Source of the DNA: Jaapia argillacea MUCL 33604
Lineage: Eukaryota; Basidiomycota; Agaricomycetes; Jaapiales; Jaapiaceae
Reading direction: 5' to 3'
Assembly (NCBI GenBank): GCA_000697665.1
Contig: KL197759.1
Coordinates: 96,928 to 160,927, forward strand
Length of the DNA stretch: 64,000 nucleotides
Of this stretch, positions 11,765-24,555 are shown piece after piece (within the stretch, counting starts at the first letter, position 1; every line of letters starts with the position of its first letter). The translations under genes and the position numbers were made by a program. The notes beneath the pieces are model-generated. The model was not told where the DNA came from and searched no databases. It saw nothing but the letters and a program-made list of their open reading frames with translations.

Positions 11765-13215
11765 TGGGTTATGCACAGGAAATTATGTTAACTTACATAC
11801 ACGGTTTGTGATCCTGCATCCTCGTCGCGCCGACCTCGCTTGATTGGTGAAATTTTGACGGACAAGTCTGACCGAGTGGAACCCAAACAAACTCCACCTT
11901 GGACGCGAATGCCAAACAGTTGGGAAACACGGCAACGTTCGTGTCGAAATCAGCTTCATCAGGATATGCGCGGCCCTCCACCCCCATACAGTCGAGATTC
12001 ATCTCATACTTGGAGGGTGAGGCGTCAATATCGTCGACGAAGCAATAGTTGGCGATAGCGCGGAGGCATGCAGATTCACAACATCGAGGATTGACAGTCG
12101 TGTGTGATCAATGAGCGTCCATTTGCATATCACAGGGGCGGTAGGATGTCGACACAAGGATCCTGGGTAGAAGTTTGCCTGCAGGTGGTGTCCCTCCAGG
12201 TACAGCGGTGTCGGCGTCTCGATTTAGTCCGACCGATCTGTGAGCGATCGCGAGGCGTTAGTGCAGGGGTGTAAACGAGTTGGCTGGGACCACTCAGCGA
12301 GTAAGTACTTATCTGGAACTGTGGGTACGTCTGACGACATACGAGACTTCGTGTATGAAGGGTAGACAACCGAGGGAAAGTGAAGAAGAAAAGTGCTTGA
12401 GAAGACTCCCCCGAGCCTGGGAGGGAAGACTCAGAAGGCAATCGATGTCGGTAATCTAACTGAGTAGTGGGGGAAGGGGGGAAAGTTCGCAGTTTTACGA
12501 GAAGTTGCATGTCACGATTACATCGAGGACGGCTTCACTGTGCGAGAGTAGCTGCAGCCTTTCTTCAACCTTTCTTCTGTCACTATCGATGTGTAGGATG
12601 GTTAGCTTGGACCCAAGCAGGACAAAGACAAAAGCTGACGAGACACACCTGACAGTGACAGAATTCAGCAGGTGGGTCACCTGGGGATGACCGCACCAGT
12701 ACCAGTGCCGCGCTTCCGGAAGCAAACCCAAAAACTTGACACCGAAATACAATTATATAGCGCCGTGTGCCGTGTGCCGTATGGATGAGAGGTCGACTCG
12801 TCGTTGGAGTCCAACCAAAATGCATGTTGTCGACGGTGGAGGGTTCCGAAGACGCGACTCGGTCATCAACCGGTTGATCAACGAAAAATAAGCGCTGCTG
12901 ACCATGCTCTTGCTGAAGGATATTGACATCGACAAAGCATCAGGTCATCATGTGTTCCGTAACTGTGCCAATCCCACGTTCACGGGAGAGATCAAGGTGA
13001 AATATGGCCCGATACGCAGTCAGATGGCGATGATGTCTTCGCACAGCCCAGCCGTCCAGCACGATCTTGCCCACCCTGGCCACCGTTGATCCCGGACGCA
13101 GCGTCGGGCTCCACGAACTGCTATTCTGACGCTTCTCATTACACACTCTTTTCATTCCCATTTCTATCTTAAAGTCCACAGCTGAGGGCGGAAGGCGCAG
13201 CAATCGTCGCCGCTC
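11765..13215. other. long intergenic stretch with one doubtful small gene
   Basis: Apart from the candidate at 11793-12340 (minus), nothing convincing is present. A short (GTGCC)n-like tandem repeat sits near 12763-12780. The right end is the promoter of the aspartic protease. Confidence 0.35.
11793..12340 (-). pseudogene. possible small Cys-rich gene, interrupted by one in-frame stop
   Basis: On the minus strand an ATG at 12340 starts MSSDVPTVPDK. A good intron follows (12308-12238, donor GTACTT, branch-like CTAAC, acceptor ACAG) and joins in frame to SVGLNRDADTAVPGGTPPAG and onward to a TGA at 12108-12110. The same frame then stays open for about 105 codons and is rich in cysteines (PRCCESACLRAIANYCF, later NLDCMG and QTCPSKF) before the stop at 11793. 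Either the first 53 codons are a small protein by themselves, or this is a once longer gene broken by the TGA. No family is recognised, and chance is not excluded. Confidence 0.25.
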
Positions 13216-15432
13216 ATGCTCCCTTCGATCCCGCTTTCTTTATTGTTTCTGATAATTTCGTTATGTTTCGGATTGGTACTGGCGTTACCACAACCAGTGG
13301 AGGACGAGGGACGGATAGCTCGCGGCGAGGATGTGAGGCAGAGGCAGAGACGGTGGGCGGATATCCCAATTCGGAGACGGAGAGGCGGGCTTCGGAAGCG
13401 CTGGGCTGTTGGCCTCGGAGACGACCAAGATCTGTGAGTTCATTCGTTGTATTCCAAACCATACGATCGATTTATTGCTCGTTACAGCTTCTACAGCGTT
13501 GCGCTTCAGATTGGAAAAACCACCTCTGCTTTCAATCTTGACACTGGATCAAGCGATCTATGGACTATCACGGATGCTTGTACGACAGTCCAATGCAAGA
13601 ACTCTACAGCAAACCGATACCCAAACAGTAGTCTTCAACTATCTGGACCCTCAGTTTTGATGCAATACGGGGACTCGGTGACTGGCACCAATGCTTCGGG
13701 TCCCATAGCTCACGATACTGTCACTCTGGCCGGCCTTTCTGTCGCTTCGCAACAATTCGCAGGGGTTAATAAGACAAATTCACCCGTCGTGTTGAATGAG
13801 AACACGGGTGGGATATTTGGTCTCGGATTCCCCAGCGAGAGGTTTGTGTTTTTAACTGTGATCATATATGGCGTTTCCTGATCAAATGGTGGGGAAATTA
13901 TCTATCGCAGTGTGATCCAAGCTGCAGTTGTCAACGCTCAAGTGAGTCCCCCAATACTTTTGAATTCTCCTTTGGCTGGTCTTAATTTTTTTCTTTTCAG
14001 TTCAAGTCACCGTCGACAACAGATCATTTTGTCACGACCACGGGACAGAATGGACCTTTACTATCCCGACTAGCCATCTCTAAACAACTCGATCAGCCAA
14101 TGTTTACGGTCAGTCACTAATCCTCAGGGTTTATTTTCAACGAATCTCTGATCAACTTATGTTCTCGTTTCAGATCTCACTTCAACGAGATACTGTTGAC
14201 GTCGGCGGCAATACAGGACTTCTATCAGTTGGAGCGTTCCCTAATGGTGTCGATAATTCGTCATTTACCTGGGTTCCCGTTCGACGCTACACGCCTGCTG
14301 ACGGTGGTTTAACCCCGCCTACATTCGCTTCCAAAGAGGTGAGGTCACCCACCCCCCTACTGAGTCCCACCTTCTGACGAGTTTCATCTGGATCCAGGTG
14401 TATCCCCTGTATGCCGAAATTTACTCCCCCGATTAATTGTCGACTTACCTCACTTGTGCAGACGCTGGGAAGTAGCCCTGGATGCCGTATACCTCGACGG
14501 AAAGAAATTGAACGCGTCCACTATCAATGGTTCCGTTAGCAGCACCATCGTATCAGCTATCATCGACACTGTAAGCATTACAGCCCCCTTCCACTGATGC
14601 CTTCACTTACCTCTGACCCATTTTTTCTTTCCACCAGGGTAACTCCCTCATCCGGGGCCCCAAAGACGTCGTCCAATCAATCCTTTCGACAGTCTCAACC
14701 TCTTACGCCCAATCAATCTCGACAAATCCGAACGTAATACCGACATACCCCTGCGCCACACCACATACGCTAGCTTTCGGGCTTGGCGGCAAGATATTTC
14801 CAGTTGATCCCCGTGATTTCGTAGTTCCAAGTGCGAAGAATGATGCTACGACTTGTTATGCTGGAAACGTCGTATCGACGGACCCGCCATCTGTTGGAGC
14901 CCTTTTCAGTTGGAGTTTGGGTGATCCTTTCTTCAAATCGTATGTCTTGTATCACTTTTTCGCTGTTTGTTGTGTTTGGTATTGATGTTTATATTTAGGA
15001 ATATCGTGGCGTTCTACTATGGAAACCTCACCAACCCTTCCGTCGACCCTCCTCGCATAGGTTTCTATTCGACAGTTCCAAGCAACGCCAATGACCTACT
15101 GCAAGCGGCTGTGGCCAGTGCTCAGTCCAACGGAGGCAATTTTGCTTGTAAGATCCATTCCAGCGCCATATCCGATCATCACAAGTATTGACATTGATTG
15201 GTTCCCATTAGCTATAACCGATGACCCGCTGGCCACCACCGCATATACAGGATCATCTACCACAGTTGCATCCCCCCAAATCACGGGACATACATCACCT
15301 CATGATCCGTCTGGCGCACAATCATCTCAACATCAGTGCAACTCTGCGTTCTCATCAACGCGTCTACCAAGCATTCAAGCATTCTGGTCGATCATGCTAC
15401 TCTTCCTCGCGTTTATACCCCTCTCCCTATAA
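13216..15432 (+). CDS. pepsin-like aspartic protease with GPI-type C-terminus
   Basis: MLPSIPLSLLFLIISLCFG is a signal peptide. A basic propeptide follows, with several dibasic sites and a final RKR just before the mature enzyme (WAVGLGDDQDLFYSVALQIG after splicing), suggesting Kex2-type processing. The two catalytic motifs are intact: NLDTGSSDLWT, and IIDTGNSLIRGP in the second lobe; the flap reads MQYGDS. Six or more introns are removed, including those near 13433-13487, 13842-13911 and 15148-15209. The C-terminal tail is Ser/Thr-rich and ends in a hydrophobic segment (FWSIMLLFLAFIPLSL) without a charged end, typical of GPI anchoring as in yapsins. The substrate is unknown; the protein is likely at the plasma membrane or cell wall. 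Confidence 0.85.
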
Positions 15433-15987
15433 TGTCTCGAACCTATTTCGAGCCGCTAACCCTTCCACTCTCTTCTACCAACCACCACACACACACAGTC
15501 AATCCCAGAGTTTCGGTCTTCTTTCATCTAACATGGACTATATGGGCGGATAGCGATGGACCCTCTCCGTCACTTGCATTTTTTACGCATCGCACGGAAT
15601 CTCTTTGCGTAGCATTGCATTCTCATCTTCTCTTCACGTCTCAAGTGACGACCTGTTGCACAATCAATGAAATTGTACAAAAGTAAATTATCTGTCGATA
15701 TGCGCTGCACAGCCCACACTTTGTAATGTTTTGTCGTTCTTCCGATTCGTCCCATGTATCCATTTCTACCTCACGACCACAATATCATGCGTCTGTGTGC
15801 GATGGCGACCGTGACCGTGGCGATGGCTCAGTTGATCCGCAAAATGATCATTTGCAATCGTGATTGACGACCCACGGAATGCAAAGCTGTGCTCAGGACG
15901 AGGACGATCATCGATCATTGCTCGGAGACGCCAAGATTTCCAACACATCGTCTTCCGTTCACAGCCAAATCACGGACGGCAGTATGA
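15433..15987. other. spacer between convergent genes
   Basis: Contains the 3' flanks of the protease (plus) and SEN54 (minus). No gene is recognised. Confidence 0.45.
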
Positions 15988-17695
15988 TCATGCCATCGGC
16001 CACTCCTCAAAAGCTCCCTGGCCGAACCGGTAGAAGCTGGTGTTTCCCCCATCGACGGCGGCGACAACGACATTTTTCTTCCCAGCTTTGAGTGCTAAGA
16101 AAGGGTTAGTACGTCGAGGTGGCGGTCCAGTTTCTATCGGAGGTGGTGGAAAGAGTTTTGGGAATAGTCGCTGGAGGAAAGAGGGGTGCGGAGTTTGAGA
16201 TAGAGAAGTGGGGGGAGGTTGTTGCGGGTTTGATTTTGCGGTGGAAGGAGGTGGATGACGTTGGCGGGGAAGCGGAGGGGGTAGTTCTGGGAGGATGTCG
16301 TATAACGCGGTTAGTTCGTATAATGAGGGCATTGGAGTCGCTCTTGCACTGTAAATTTAGGTGTTTCAGAATGGGGAATCAGGATTAATAACAAAATGCG
16401 TACTTTACGACGACGACGGAGAAGTCAGGAGGAGGAGGGGAAGTCTTCTTGAATTGAGTCGAAGGTTTGTACAGATGGTAGAATATCTGATACGGTGACT
16501 GTGGGTTGATGTGTGATGGGTGGTCATGTAGCGGTGTGGAATGGCCAGCTGGGATTATTCGTAGAGATTTGAATAGGGATGCTGAGGGGTGTAGGGGAGT
16601 TCGTCAGGTTTCGGGGGCAGAGAGAAGGGAGGAGTGGACGTACGGTAATCCATATTGTGATGTAACCATCTCCGGATATGAATTGGTCTCCACCAATTGA
16701 CCGGACCCGAGATAAATCGGAAAACGCGACCAAAGAGATTCGAGAAAATTGTTGAGATTCGCTGCAATATCGAGCTTTTTGCCGTCACCACATGTGTTGG
16801 ATAGGGAGCAGGTATAGGGTAGGCAGCCGAAGGTGGTTTTGCACGAGTGACGACGTATCCAAGTCGTTTTAGGTACGCATATACCTAGGATAGGACCGGT
16901 CAAAAGATGAGTGGGGGAAGATGGAATAGATCTCACTTGATACTTTTCGAGGGTCAGCTCTTCTCGGCCAATCATCTCCGCAAACGCCTGTTGTACACTC
17001 ATAGGTGTGCCTTCAACGACTTCCTCTCCTACCAGAGACTCCCCTCCAAGAAAGTCCTCCGTGTCGGCCTCTTGCTCCTTCCAACACATCATAGCACCCC
17101 TCTCAACCAAGTACAAAGCCTCTTCAGGCAGTAATTCCAACCGCTTTTGAACTTTTTTCTGGACGTCCTTGCCTTCGCCCTGTGGGATAGAGACTGGACG
17201 TGGGACTGAATGACCCATGTTGGAGAAATGGATTCCTCGAGCAATTGTAACGTGGGCCCGTGCGATGGTTGGGTACCATATACCGTAGCTCATGTTCTTA
17301 CTGACGGAACAGATAGTATCGAGTCAGGGTATGATAGGAGGGAGATGAAAAGTATGCATACATCGAAGTCCCCTTAGTTGCTCTAAGTGCATCAAACATG
17401 GCGTTCCTCGCTCTATCGAGTACATGTCGTTGCAACCCCGATCCTCCCCCAGGTGCTGATGGTTCATAGTCCTTCTCCCCTCGTTTCGGTATAACTGGTC
17501 GTGCTAAACCCAATGCCGAGCTATTCACGATTATTAGAGTGGTCGAAACGAGGATTAAGGATTGAAAGGGGCTTACGAAAGTTTTGTCCAATCTGGCCCT
17601 TCGTCCTCGTCGCCGGAGGACTGGTCGCCTTCATCGTCGACCGAGTCAGTTGGTTTCACAGGGACTGGTGTCGGTCTTTCGAGGGAATCGTCCAT
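15988..17695 (-). CDS. SEN54: tRNA-splicing endonuclease subunit Sen54
   Basis: The start at 17695 (MDDSLERPTPVPVKPTD) opens an acidic N-terminus. The conserved Sen54 N-terminal domain contains NAMFDALRATKGTS, then YGIWYPTIARAHVTIARG, LLPEEALYLVERGAMMCW and MSVQQAFAEMIG, continuing LEKYQVYAYLKRLGYVVTRA across an intron. A Pro-rich linker precedes the conserved C-terminus VAAVDGGNTSFYRFG, ending in EEWPMA. Sen54 is a structural subunit of the heterotetrameric endonuclease that cuts introns from pre-tRNAs; the catalytic subunits Sen2 and Sen34 are not in this window. At least five introns are needed. The gene is divergent from the RING gene, with 340 bases between starts. Confidence 0.88.
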
Positions 17696-18035
17696 TCTCT
17701 CAGATAGACGATCAGAAACCAATCAAAGAATTGATAGTGTCCTGGGTGTCGCCTCTATTGAGAGATTACAAGCAGACAGCCAATCTTGAAATAATTGTGC
17801 ACACAAGGTACAAGTCAAGAAGAATTGGGTCATCCTCGGCTAAGTCCACAGCATTGTCTCGCATTGTCTCGTTCGCCTGACGCCCAACGACTTTCCACCA
17901 AACTTACAACTTCCTCCACCCATACACTCGACTGTACTTCACGACAAGCCTATCTCTGAGTCGATAGACGTTCATTTCTCGAGACGACTGCCGGGACTTT
18001 GATCTAGGATTTATACCTTCTGAGTGGCGGGTGCT
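17696..18035. promoter_or_regulatory. divergent promoter region of SEN54 and the RING gene
   Basis: A 340-base region between two divergent start codons. It must hold both promoters; no TATA box is obvious. Nothing else is seen. Confidence 0.4.
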
Positions 18036-19186
18036 ATGGATTCAGACCTATCAGACGACGAAGTTAGCTCCTATAACTCCTCGGATGATGAAGGCTCAAT
18101 GCCTACTCTCCGTTCCGTCTCAGACTCCTCTGAAGAAGGGAGCGACTTTGACGCTGATAGCATTTCGTCTGGAGGGCTCTCCGACGACATGGACGGCCTC
18201 AACCCTCCAGACGACACGTCAGACACCTCGTCTGCCGACTCTCTGCCTCCCTTAGGTCCTGTTTCGGAAACAGACGAGTCTGAGTTTCTTGGAGAAAGCG
18301 AGTGGGGGGAAGATGACGACGAAGATGCAGATGCAGATATAGTGGAGATGCAAAGGGCTTTTAGGAGTGGCCTCCCTCAAGCGGTCTCACCATCTCTATT
18401 ATCCGAACATATCAATCGACTCCTTCACGATCCATCCTTCCGTCTCCCAGACGAAGTTGCTGATCTTTTCGATTCGTTTCCGTCGCAACTGCCGTTGGAC
18501 TCTTACGCCCAAACCGACCCATACATGTTTGATGATGCATACTTCCCTTCGATGGATGTCCCTGGCATATTGCGACCATCTTCGACAATGGGTGAACAAC
18601 TCCGATCCGATCTGCGGTGGCACACTCTCATTCACGCTATAACCAACTCTTATCAAAGAAACTCGGCCAAAGAGGCTATGGAATTCATTTCGGAGGACCT
18701 CGTGCTTCGGTATGAACGTCTTCGAGGGAGCGGTGGAGAAGCTGAGAAAGATGGGGAGTTGACGAGTACCTGTCCCATCTGCCATGACGACCTTCTAGCC
18801 CAAGACGACATCTCCGTAGACGAAGCACGTGTCTTGAAATACTCCAAAGCCCTCCCCTTCCATGAACCTCCCGACACTGCCATCGTTGCCTCTCCTTGTC
18901 GTCACGTATTCCATCTAGGCTGCATCACGCCGTGGTTTGATAGGAAGCCCAATTGTCCATCTTGTCGATCACATGTCCGGCGATCGTCCAATGCTATTAC
19001 GTTTGCTGGTTGGCTTGAGGAAGAGGAGATACGGGTTGGGTTGAGGGAGCGACCGCGGCTTGATTCACCTCCACCTACCGTGAGTTTCACCTCTCTCGGA
19101 CTTCAATTCATTCTTGTCAAAGTTGATCAACGCCTTGCGTGCGGCAGATCCCATCCCACTACGAAGGCCTTGATGCCTTGGACTGA
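18036..19186 (+). CDS. acidic RING-H2 zinc-finger protein, probable E3 ubiquitin ligase
   Basis: The ATG at 18036 (MDSDLSDDEVSSYNSSDDEG) opens a very acidic, Ser/Asp-rich N-terminus of roughly 120 residues. The C-terminal half carries a RING-H2 finger: CPICHDD, a 34-residue insert, then CRHVFHLGCITPWF and CPSC, giving the C3H2C3 ligand order. An intron at 19080-19147 (GTGAGT...GCAG) joins PPPT to IPSHYEGLDALD and a stop at 19184-19186. If the intron is retained the frame stays open for about 40 more codons. RING-H2 proteins recruit E2 enzymes to ubiquitinate substrates; the partner here is unknown. No membrane segment is seen, so a cytosolic or nuclear role is likely. Confidence 0.82.
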
Positions 19187-19467
19187 TCCGACTTCAATAT
19201 CCCATTCCACGACCACATTACCAAGTACTGAACAAGACATGCTTAGTCGTCTTTCACGCATGATATTTTACATCAACCACTCTCCTATGGCTGCCACTCG
19301 TGTATCATAGCAACCTCACAATTTCTCCGGGCTCTCCTCCCTTGTAGACTTGCAGTATAATATCTCTCCCAAAACATTGTGTGACATGTTGTCACACAAC
19401 TTTCTTCTCACCGCCCTTGACTTGAGTATCGTTGAACTGCCGTCGTGTGCTGACTCGCCTCGACACT

Positions 19468-20612
19468 ATGGTGAACCAGCAAAACCCAAAATTCTCCCAG
19501 TCTCTCATAGTACGCCGTCCAACGAAAGTCTGTTCGCTACGCAGCTGAACGGTGATGTCAGGCAGGAGGGATGGCGGGAACGGCAGTCGACCTACTTTTC
19601 TTTCCCATAGACACCATCAAGACGCGTCTTCAATCCGCTCAAGGGTTCGCTCGTGCGGGAGGGCTTAGTGGGATATATAGAGGTGTGGGGAGTGTCATCG
19701 TTGGCAGTGCTCCTGGAGGTGAGTAATTGGTGAAACCCACCACGCTCAGGACCTGTGCTGAATCCCAATGATTCTGTCGCCAGCTGCGGTGTTCTTTGCA
19801 ACATACGATACTCTCAAACAAACACTCCCCATCCCCCAACACCTCGCACCAATCACCCACATGCTCTCATCCTCCATAGCAGAAGTCGTACGTCTCGCAC
19901 TTTCTCACCCAATTTCTTTTGTGTTCAGAATTCACCTAAAATTAGCATGACACATTGAAATCTTAGACAGCTTGTCTGATTCGCGTCCCAACGGAGGTCA
20001 TCAAGACGAGAACACAGACTTCAACATATGGTCATTTGGCGCAGTCGTCTTGGGCTGGTGCGAAGTTGGTGATGAGGAATGAGGGTATCAAGGGATTTTA
20101 TAGAGGGTTTGGGTCAACTGTTATGCGAGAGGTATCGTCTCTTTTCCTACCCCAAGTAACTATCTGAATCTGATAGCTTCCCACTTAAGATCCCCTTCAC
20201 CTCACTGCAGTTCCCTCTATACGAACTCCTCAAACTCAAACTCTCAGAATACGTCCACAGGAAGCCGTTATACGCTCACGAAGCCGCAGTTTGCGGAAGT
20301 ATAGCAGGGGGTGTAGCAGCAGCGATCACCACTCCACTGGACGTGCTGAAAACTCGCGTCATGCTCGATCTCCGAGTGCGTCTTTCCACTCTCATAGTAA
20401 CCTATTATTGCTCACCATCCATGTGCCATTCACAGGACCCTTCAAAACATGACCTACCTTCACTGCCAGGCCGCCTAAAACAAATTTACGCACAAGAAGG
20501 CATGAATGCTCTCTTTGCAGGCGTTGTACCTCGGACATTATGGATATCTGCTGGTGGCGCAGTTTTCCTGGGTGTGTATGAGTGGGCAGTGCATGGATTA
20601 ATGGGATGGTAG
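19468..20612 (+). CDS. PET8: mitochondrial S-adenosylmethionine carrier (SLC25 family, Pet8-like)
   Basis: [14 protein letters not shown] is spliced (intron 19510-19561) to [20 protein letters not shown]. Three carrier repeats follow, with signatures [22 protein letters not shown] and [11 protein letters not shown], six expected membrane helices in all. [20 protein letters not shown] and the C-terminal [21 protein letters not shown] are typical of the Pet8/SLC25A26 subgroup, which imports S-adenosylmethionine into mitochondria in exchange for S-adenosylhomocysteine. Further introns lie near 19719-19784, 19887-19968, 20131-20190 and 20374-20435. It is convergent with the deacetylase gene, with 143 bases between stops. 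The subgroup call rests on sequence resemblance alone. Confidence 0.85.
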
Positions 20613-20755
20613 CCACCTGATGACAGACTTATTCTCGAGTTATTACTGGCTGGTGGACGCGTATCTAAACAACTCCTTAGATTACAGGTATAGATGGTAT
20701 CACTACATCTGGATACGGGCATATTCAAGAGAGCGGTGAACAGGAAAGATAAAAG

Positions 20756-23174
20756 TTACGCAACATCGTGTCCGGGAGGGGGGTTCACGCGCAAAATCAC
20801 TCGAGGAAGTTTCTTCACCTCTGCAGCCGCCTCGCCATCCGACTTTGACGACACAGAACCATCTGTGACACCAGCATTCAACAACTCCACATCCACATCC
20901 TCAACCTTCACAACCTCACTACCTTTACTCTTCCTGCCCTTCGAGGCGCCCTTCGGCTTCTTTGCAGGCGAAGTGGATGGTGATGGATCAGCGCTCTCGT
21001 TGGCGAGCTGGCTTTGAGGTTTCCGTTCTCTGAGAGTTCTGGTTGAAGGCGGGACGGAAGCTCGAGAGGAGGAGGGCGTCATGTATTGTGAACCAGCGTC
21101 CATGATCGAGAATATCTCGAGGGTTCGTTCGAGCCAAGGCTCAGGGCCTGACGCATTAGGCCCTGGAAGGGACTGTTTCCCACCTTTTCGTTTCTTCGTC
21201 GCTTTCTCCAGCTGTGACAATGTAGGCAAGTCAGATGTGTTCAGCGACCTACCAGTAACCAACCCGAGAAAACACAGACCTGAATCAAGTTCTCAACGCT
21301 CCACCAAGTTTCGTCGACCTTTGCCCCACCACCGATAGCCAACCCACTCAAATGAGCCATAGCCCCACTGGTCAACGCTCGATCGCTATATCCACCTTCC
21401 AAGACGCTGACTACCCTCCCTCTTGCAAACTTGTCCGCAAAAGTGCAAGCGTCTTTGGCGAAGCGGTGATAGAACGATGTGGGGACTTTGCGATTGTGTC
21501 GGGACATGGATGGGTATTCATGCTCACATGCATCGAAACCGCAGCTACCAGGCATGAAGAAAGAAGATCAGGAAGACGGAGTAACGGTGTATGGGGAAGG
21601 CGAACCTGATGAGCACTAAAACGTCATCGCCTGGTCCACCAGTTGTAGACAGGAAGTCGGTAGCTTTGGCGAAGAGTCGACTGTACGAATCATGATACAA
21701 TACGTCGAAAAAGTGTTCATCTGAGGTGTAGGGCTGTAGGTGGATATTCTCGATGTGTTGACCATGTGCCCCGTGTATGGATACGGAAGCGGCTTGTACG
21801 AGCTCCATTTTACCGTCCTAGAGAACGAATAATCTTAGTGGGAAAATGCGAGGGAGGTAGCAGTCACTCACCTCACAGGGGTAAGACAGGATGTCATGGA
21901 TGGAGCCGTAATAAATTTGAAGACCCGGTTTTGATGGCGGTTTATCCCCCGGCGAGTACTCAGATTCGAGGGTCTTCCGATAGGTTTCTTCATTGATTTG
22001 CCATACAATCGACTGCGTTCCGTTACCTAGCGTAGAAAGGATGTATCAAGGGGATTGACGAGAAGGGAAGGGGAGGGTGGTTGATTCTCACCATGATGTA
22101 AGTCAATATCGAAAATAACAACTCGGTTGATCCCATGTTGGAGGTGAGCTTGTACATCCCCTATTAGCTTTAAGCCTGCCGCGAAAAGAGAATACAATAC
22201 CATGGACAGCACCAACGGCGACGTTGTTCACAAAACAGAATCCCGATGGCGAGTCTTCTCCGCAGTGATGGCCTGGTGGGCGGACGGCGACGAAAGCATG
22301 ACCTAGCCCAACGTCGTTAACGCCGCCGGACGTTTCAAGGAGCCCACTGGGACCTGTGGATTGAATCACTGTATCTACAGCCTCGCAGACGGTTCCAATA
22401 GCACCCTGAATGGCGTTGATAGATTCGGGGCAGACTAATGAAGAGAAACATTAGTTTTCCAGTCTCCAGCAACAATGTCATAAACACGATAGTAGAGTAT
22501 GTTCGGATCCTGAGAACGGTGTCGCCCTCCGCCCTCGGATGCAGTTGTCGGGGGGAGAGCAAGACCGTAATCAAGCTCGAAGTATAAGTGGGAAGACCAG
22601 CTTCGCAACGAGATGAGGGACATCAACACTCACGGTACAAGTCGCCCTGAGCAAGTCCCTCGGGAATTTCGGATTCCCCGTTGTTGACCTTATCGGAGCT
22701 CTCTCTCGCCCATTTGACCAGCTTCTCGAGGTAAATATCACCATCGATGTCCCCATGCACAAACTTGACTGCAGGGTCGTTCAACAAATTCACCGCCTTT
22801 GAACTCTTGATTACCGGCAAAGAGTGTTTTTTGTCAGCCAGTGACGCTTTTAACGGAGCGATACCAATGTTTAGTCGTCCTAAGGCAGCGACCAATTCGT
22901 CTGGGTTTGGAGAGGGGTCAACCGGTGCCGAGGTATTGTTGGCCTGTGATTGACCTATGCTCTCATGGGTATCCGGTAGCAATCGTCCAGAAAATTCAAG
23001 ACGCGCAATCGCAGCAGCCAAACCAATTTTGACTGCTCGAATACGCTCCGGACGTTCAACAATGTTGGTCGTATCTCGTGAGCGGATGTATCGATGCTCG
23101 AGGCAAGCCTCTTGCAGATAAACAGCGGTTCCGCTTCGCAGGAGAGACCCAGATGTAGATGAAGGCTTTTCCAT
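20756..23174 (-). CDS. HOS3: HOS3-type histone deacetylase (class II-like)
   Basis: The start at 23174 (MEKPSSTSGSLLRSGTAVYL) leads into an Arg/His-rich opening and the deacetylase fold. Catalytic landmarks are present: FVAVRPPGHHCGEDSPSGF (His-His dyad), VVIFDIDLHHGNGTQ after splicing (zinc Asp and His), CGFDACEHEYPSM (second zinc Asp), and SVLEGGYS (catalytic Tyr). The C-terminal quarter is a disordered, Lys- and Ser-rich tail ending PRVILRVNPPPGHDVA. About seven introns are removed. These enzymes remove acetyl groups from histone lysines; fungal Hos3 acts as a homodimer. The part upstream of about 22389 has been copied twice to the right, without the catalytic domain, at 26172-26956 and 30017-30330. 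Confidence 0.87.
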
Positions 23175-23636
23175 AATGATAATTCCCCAGGTATTCGGTA
23201 CTTTAGTTGAGGAGAACAGGAGTTGGAGACAATGAGATCAGACGTGACTGCTATATTTTGTGACCATTTGGCCGAGTGACCGCGACGCGTTGTTTGGTCT
23301 GGCTTGGCTAGGTGGCAGGAGACGTGGTTAGAAACTGAAGATGAAAAGGTTGGTGTGGATTGGTTGCCGTCGTGGATTAGAGCAATAAAGGGCTGAACTC
23401 CGGGTGTAAAGTTCTCCCCCTTCTGCTCGAACGATTTTCTTCTATAATTTTATTCCGGCCTCAACACCGCCACGGAAACACGACTTACTACGGGCACAAT
23501 ACAGCCCAACGACTTCAAGAAAAGTAACCGCGTCAAAGATTTCACCAGGGTCCATAAATGAAAGAATAAAATGGGCAGCACGCAGGGACATAATATATAG
23601 GTGGGTTCATCAAAACCCACGGTCCTTAAACCGCAT

Positions 23637-24555
23637 TTAGGACGCGTATACGAGGACAGCAGCTGTATGCCGTCGCCAATGAGTACCATTTTCCCAGACA
23701 AGAACGAACAAACTCACAGATAGAGTTATCATTGTCGAAATCACAATACCCGCCATGAGCATTCTGGGTCGCCTGACAGTTCCATCCAATGTAGGTAATA
23801 ATTCCGGCCACTTCAAAAAATCAATCAATCTTTGCACAACCATCACTGGAGTTCGGGGCGAATGGTACGCACAATCATTATAGCAGTAATAGATGTCTTC
23901 AGCAGGGCTGAGGATGTTACTTTGATAAACCTCGCAGCTTCCATAGCTCCAGATGAGGGCGTAACCTGCGGGAACGGTGTATCCAGATCCGTCGAAGCCG
24001 CTATTGATTCACAAAGAAGTTAGCGCCAACAATATTTATCGAACTGAAGAACCCCTAACTCAGCAAGGGCCTGGCAATCTAAGGTCCTATGGTGTCAGAC
24101 AGCGAATAAAGGAACCATAAGAGAGGGCGTACCATTGGGATCGGGTCCTCCACCGCTGTAAACACGAGAAGAATTAGCCAGTCATAAGATTGCGGAAATG
24201 TAGTGAACCTACGCCGGGTTGTAGCAATATGTGGTGCATGGAGCTCCGCATAAATCATAGCCCCTCTTGGTGAGAGTCGTGTCGCGCCGAACAGCGCGCG
24301 CGGCAGGGGTGGAATTCGCCGTCGCCACGACATGGCAAGAATAGGTGGTGAGCGGCTTGCCCTTATATTCGAAGCTACTGATCACGGCCGCGCTGGAGCC
24401 ATCGGGACAGGTGTAATCAGGTGGGGCTGGAGAGGCAGAAATTATCAGCAGGGAAAAGGCAGAAACTGGGGAGAGGCGAGCGGACCACGACCAACGATGG
24501 CTCCACGAGCGAGGCCGGCAGCGAGAGCGACGACGGAGATGAGTGAGAAAAACAT
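23637..24555 (-). CDS. small secreted Cys-rich protein A
   Basis: MFFSLISVVALAAGLARGAI is a signal peptide. After a first intron the mature region begins near APPDYTCPDGSSAAVIS, followed by KGKPLTTYSCHVV, a dibasic-containing stretch, YDLCGAPCTTYCYNPA, the short exon GGGPDPN, CQALA, YGSCEV, IYYCYND and GWNCQATQNAHGGYCDF. The last exon ends in frame at the TAA at 23637-23639 (VLVYAS). Six short introns are consistent with all three copies. Even spacing of cysteines suggests disulphide bonding. Proteins with the TYSCP and CGAPCTTYC patterns occur as uncharacterised secreted proteins in mushroom-forming fungi; no function is known to me. A TATA box stands 95 bases upstream. Confidence 0.75.

Noticed and set aside
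18024-19310. A single-exon 428-codon version of the RING gene
   Set aside because: It begins at GTG and reads through a good GTGAGT...GCAG intron; the spliced form from the ATG at 18036 is preferred.
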